Positions 45,384 through 48,488 of a DNA stretch of 48,488 nucleotides are shown here, one piece after another. The DNA comes from Pseudomonadota bacterium. Lineage in GTDB: Bacteria > Bdellovibrionota > UBA2428. The DNA lies in NCBI GenBank assembly GCA_018001635.1, contig JAGNHS010000019.1:1-48488 (forward strand), read 5' to 3'. Position 1 is the first letter of the stretch. Every line of letters starts with the position of its first letter. Below the pieces are notes generated by a model, which did no database searches, was not told where the DNA came from, and saw only the letters and a program-made list of their open reading frames with translations. Both the position numbers and the translations under genes were made by a program.

Positions 45384-46214
45384 ATGGGATCCACACAAGG
45401 TAAAAAAAACTTCCCCTACCTCCATGGCTTTAGCGAAAAAGAACAGAATCGCCTTATACGCCAAGCTCAATTTGGCGAATACATCGTTTTTCAAGACATC
45501 GATTTTACCCGCGTGAAAAACTTAATAGAGGTGGGCTGTGGAGTCGGTGCACAAAGTGAAATCTTGTTGAGGCGATTTCCAAATATTAACATCAGTGCCA
45601 TCGACCTCAACGAACACCAACTGGCTTCATTAGAAGAAAGAATAAAAAAGAACAAAAGCCAATTTTCTCGTTTTAAAGCAAAAAAAATGGATGCCACTCA
45701 AATGAGCTTCTCTTCGAAGTCTTTTGATGGAGCTTTTCTTTGTTGGATTTTAGAACATGTTCCTGACCCCAAAAAAGTTCTTAACGAAGTGAAACGTGTG
45801 CTCAAACCTGGAGCCCCCATAGTCATCACAGAAGTTATGAATTCGTCATTTTTCTTAGATCCTTACTCTCCGCACGTTTGGAAATTCTGGATGGCCTTTA
45901 ATGATTTTCAAATTGATTCAAAAGGTGACCCCTTTATAGGTGCAAAATTAGGAAATTTGTTATCAGATTTAGAATTTAAGGATATTAGAACAGAAATCAA
46001 AACTTGGTTCTACGACAAACGACAAGCCGCCGCTAGAAAAGAATGCATTGAGCACTGGAGCGATCTACTTCTTAGCGCGGCTCCCCAACTCATTGAATCT
46101 AAACTCATCACTAAAAGTGATCTTCGAGAAGTCGAAAAAGAATTAAAAGCTGTGCGAAATAACCCAAATGCCGTTTTCTTTGATTCCTTTATACAAGCGC
46201 AAGCTATACGTTAA
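45384..46214 (+). CDS. Class I SAM-dependent methyltransferase
   Basis: A 276-aa cytoplasmic enzyme of the UbiE/Methyltransf_11 type. Motif I is LIEVGCGVGAQ, the acidic ribose-binding residue is in ISAIDLNE, motif II/IV is in MDATQMSFSSKSFDGAFLCW, and the post-motif is LEHVPDPKKVLNEVKRVLKPG. The C-terminal part (about 150-276) is probably a substrate cap. The substrate cannot be deduced. The last base pairs of the gene are shared with the convergent terC gene: the sequence TTAA at 46211-46214 gives a TAA stop on both strands. Confidence 0.88.
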   Translation: MGSTQGKKNFPYLHGFSEKEQNRLIRQAQFGEYIVFQDIDFTRVKNLIEVGCGVGAQSEILLRRFPNINISAIDLNEHQLASLEERIKKNKSQFSRFKAKKMDATQMSFSSKSFDGAFLCWILEHVPDPKKVLNEVKRVLKPGAPIVITEVMNSSFFLDPYSPHVWKFWMAFNDFQIDSKGDPFIGAKLGNLLSDLEFKDIRTEIKTWFYDKRQAAARKECIEHWSDLLLSAAPQLIESKLITKSDLREVEKELKAVRNNPNAVFFDSFIQAQAIR

Positions 46215-47131
46215 GTCTTTTTAGTTCTTTTTAAAGATAAAACTATACTCGTTGCTAAAATAGTCGCAATCACAAGCAAACTTAAGCCAGAAGAAATAGG
46301 AACCCAATGTTCAAGCAACATCTTAGTTCCTACAAATAAGAGAATAACTCCTAAGCCATATTTCAACAAAACAAAGCGATGTAGCATGTCTTCCAAAACA
46401 AAAAACAATGAACGCAGTCCTAATATCGCAAATATATTTGAGGTATAAACAATATAAGGATCTCGAGTGACTCCAAAGACAGCCGGTATAGAATCAACCG
46501 CAAAAAGCACATCTGAAAATTCAATAACCACTAAGGCCGCAAAACCATAACTCAGCTTTTTACGGCCACCTTCTACGACCAAAAACTTGCCATGATAGGG
46601 TTCCACAGATAAAGGAAAGAACTTTTTTAAGGCTTTAAAAACAAGAGTGTCGTGCGGATCGAGATCCTCCACTCCGCCTTTGAGCATTTTATAACCTGTG
46701 ATTAATAAGAAGCCTCCAAAAACGTAGATGATCCAATGAAAACTTTCTATAAGTTGGGCCCCAAGAAATATCATAACTCCTCTCAAAATTATGGCTCCTA
46801 TAATGCCCCAAAACAAAAGCCTATGCTGATATTGTCTCTGAATTTTAAATGCGGAAAATATCACTAAAAATACAAATAGGTTGTCTACAGAGAGTGACTT
46901 TTCAACAATATAACCGGTTAAATACTGCAGACCCGACACGGGTCCATCATGATAATAAATATAGGCTCCAAAACTTAAGCCTATAAGAACCCAAAAAAAG
47001 CTCCATAAAAGAGCTTCCTTAATATGAACAACATGACTCTTACGATTGACTATACCTAAATCTAATAAAAGTAAAAAAGCCACAATAACGTGAAAAAGCA
47101 ACCAGGATTCAAAGGTGTGTCCGCCTAACAT
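46211..47131 (-). CDS. TerC/Alx-family membrane transporter
   Basis: A 306-aa inner membrane protein with about nine hydrophobic segments and the TerC signatures EKSLSVDNLFVFLVIF and EFSDVLFAVDSIPAVFGVTRDP. Both hold the acidic residues thought to bind metal. The closest model is Alx (manganese export/pH-linked) rather than tellurite resistance proper. No yybP-ykoY-type riboswitch is visible in the short 52-nt upstream gap. The C-terminus is short and basic (LKRTKKT). Confidence 0.9.
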   Translation of the reverse strand: MLGGHTFESWLLFHVIVAFLLLLDLGIVNRKSHVVHIKEALLWSFFWVLIGLSFGAYIYYHDGPVSGLQYLTGYIVEKSLSVDNLFVFLVIFSAFKIQRQYQHRLLFWGIIGAIILRGVMIFLGAQLIESFHWIIYVFGGFLLITGYKMLKGGVEDLDPHDTLVFKALKKFFPLSVEPYHGKFLVVEGGRKKLSYGFAALVVIEFSDVLFAVDSIPAVFGVTRDPYIVYTSNIFAILGLRSLFFVLEDMLHRFVLLKYGLGVILLFVGTKMLLEHWVPISSGLSLLVIATILATSIVLSLKRTKKT

Positions 47132-47183
47132 AGAATTAGATTTAGCATGTTCTTGTAAAGTTTTCTAAATGAACAAAAAGAAT

Positions 47184-48488
47184 TTATTTTTGAGAATCTT
47201 GAAAATTCGCCAAAACAAAAGCCATCGCCAAATCTTCATTGATATTCATCTCTACGCCCTTGGAATTAATATAATGGTATTCCATACCCATTGACTTCAA
47301 ACTATTCTTACGGGCTCGATACTCCTCAAATTGAACAAGGAGCGCTCTCTTTGCAAAAACATTAGTATTCAATTTTAAGACTCTTTTAACGTTTGAGTCA
47401 GCTTCGAGACTTTTTAAGGCTCGAGCCAAAGCTGGAGAATCCTTTAATTCATTTTTCATCTCAGAATTCTTCGGAAACAACAAAGCATCAATGGCACTCA
47501 TCCTTAAAAAGCCCTCAACGTGCGAACGAATAGTTTTATCAACTATCTTCATTCCCTCAACATCTTCACAACTGACGACACAGAGTGCATCATCGCTTTT
47601 CAACCTCACAACGATTTTACGATTAGTCCCAAAGAGCACATCTTCTTTATCTAAAACTTTAGAAGCCAAATCAGAGGTGAGTTTTTGAACAAACTTAAAT
47701 TCATTCAATCCCGCCAATTCAAAACGATCTAATATATTTCTCTTTTGAACGGGCATAGCCAATCGAGAATTTTCTGAAGTAGCTGGCGACTCATGCTTCA
47801 TTTCACTCAAAACATTTTCATAAAATTCTTGAGAAGGATCACTGAAAAATCCCTCTCTAGAACTCAACATAAGTAATTTTCTTTTAAAGTACTCAATTTC
47901 CGCATATCGAGCTTTAGCCTGCTTCAAGCGATCTTTAGAATTTTTAATGTCTTTGAGATCTGCAAATCTTGGATCCCACTGAATAATTTTTGAATAGCGT
48001 TCTTCTTCAGAATACTCTTGCATACTTTGATCGGCTGCAAGAAACCATCGGAAAGGGTCAAATAAGGCAAAATAAAGTCCTACAGGAGTCACAAAGGTTA
48101 AACCTATTCCCGTAACCCAATTTGGAACAAATTCCTTTTGATAAAATTTAGAATCTTTAAAAATTTTAGTATCAAATAACAAACGAGTTAACGTTCTATA
48201 AACACCGTTTAGAGCCGGCATATCGTAGCGAGCCTCAGGAGCATGACGATGTCTAATTAAATTTTTAAGTACAGGTGTGAAAATGTAGCGGGGTACAAAT
48301 TGAGCCGCATTTTTAAAAGGAGCCGACCAAAAAGTTTTTTCATCAGGCTTGGGGCGATATATTGTAAAGAATCCCATAAGCAAATCATCTTTAGGGTCTA
48401 AGGCTTCTTTTTCGTTAGGTAGACGCCCAGTTAAACTAACGCCACTACTATGTTTGAGATTATCCCATTGAGATTTAGCGGCTTCTTT
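47184..48488 (-). CDS. Unknown membrane-associated protein, N-terminus beyond the window
   Basis: The frame has an internal TTG at 48383, but it remains open without stops through to base 48488 (reading KEAAKSQWDNLKHSSGVSL then GRLPNEKEALDPKDD). The gene therefore starts outside the window, and at least 434 codons are present. One hydrophobic segment (TGIGLTFVTPVGLYFALF) is followed by Lys/Glu-rich helices and a folded C-terminal half with a strand pattern (KIVVRLKSDDALCVVSCEDV). The end, GVEMNINEDLAMAFVLANF, is also well structured. No family is recognised. It lies 52 nt upstream of terC on the same strand. Confidence 0.72.
   Translation of the reverse strand, partial: KEAAKSQWDNLKHSSGVSLTGRLPNEKEALDPKDDLLMGFFTIYRPKPDEKTFWSAPFKNAAQFVPRYIFTPVLKNLIRHRHAPEARYDMPALNGVYRTLTRLLFDTKIFKDSKFYQKEFVPNWVTGIGLTFVTPVGLYFALFDPFRWFLAADQSMQEYSEEERYSKIIQWDPRFADLKDIKNSKDRLKQAKARYAEIEYFKRKLLMLSSREGFFSDPSQEFYENVLSEMKHESPATSENSRLAMPVQKRNILDRFELAGLNEFKFVQKLTSDLASKVLDKEDVLFGTNRKIVVRLKSDDALCVVSCEDVEGMKIVDKTIRSHVEGFLRMSAIDALLFPKNSEMKNELKDSPALARALKSLEADSNVKRVLKLNTNVFAKRALLVQFEEYRARKNSLKSMGMEYHYINSKGVEMNINEDLAMAFVLANFQDSQK

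Noticed and set aside
1..48488. tRNA, rRNA, CRISPR or prophage modules
   Set aside because: No cloverleaf with a T-loop consensus, no spaced direct repeats and no phage structural or integrase genes were recognised by reading.

Overview
The window looks like a chromosomal segment of a Bdellovibrio-like predatory bacterium (Bdellovibrionota/Oligoflexia) or a close relative. This rests on gene content and order, not on a database search. The supporting points are a moderately AT-rich, tightly packed genome, a complete lipid A/BamA/Lol envelope operon that includes a Gfo/Idh oxidoreductase, a gliding-machine (Glt-type) gene set with FHA-TonB, TPR and outer-membrane-barrel proteins, and many large exported proteins without an obvious family. 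No tRNA, rRNA, CRISPR array or phage module is visible.

Layout. 1-1039: an open frame running off the left edge that encodes a zinc-ribbon, IS1-like transposase-related protein. 1105-13049 (minus strand, read right to left): an envelope operon, [unknown 153 aa]-lysS-lolE-lolD-bamA-skp-lpxD-lpxA-gnnA-like-lpxB-lpxK, with most junctions overlapping by 1-14 nt. 13208-14323 (plus): an exported methyltransferase-like protein. 14588-22303 (minus): a diheme protein, a DUF2461 protein, dnaE and a lipoprotein. 22323-30529 (minus): the Glt-like cluster, barrel-TPR-TPR-small exported protein-FHA/TonB, with the diheme gene just downstream. 30689-31597 (plus): an exported HAD-fold protein. 31778-42072 (minus): two very large exported proteins of unknown role, ilvA, a SPOR-like membrane protein, a thiolase, an M14 murein-peptidase-like lipoprotein and gltX. 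42285-48488: a diheme cytochrome, an MscS channel, a small membrane protein, a methyltransferase, a TerC/Alx transporter and a truncated unknown gene running off the right edge.

The genes work together mainly in building and moving the cell envelope. LpxA/D/B/K make lipid A, and the interposed Gfo/Idh enzyme suggests a 2,3-diaminoglucose (amide-linked) lipid A. Skp and BamA fold outer membrane proteins. LolD/E export lipoproteins. The Glt-like set would span the inner membrane, periplasm and outer membrane. 

The most unusual non-coding signal is a set of four long, near-perfect palindromes placed 1-8 nt after stop codons (9685-9777, 14332-14578, 15580-15702, 31601-31732). Two of them share a roughly 70-bp core yet have different, locus-specific, perfectly complementary arms, and one is nested inside a second palindrome. 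They look like a family of hairpin/terminator elements that may spread by entering the loops of existing hairpins. There is no gene-free stretch longer than 300 bases. The longest gap (14324-14587) is almost entirely filled by one of these palindromes.
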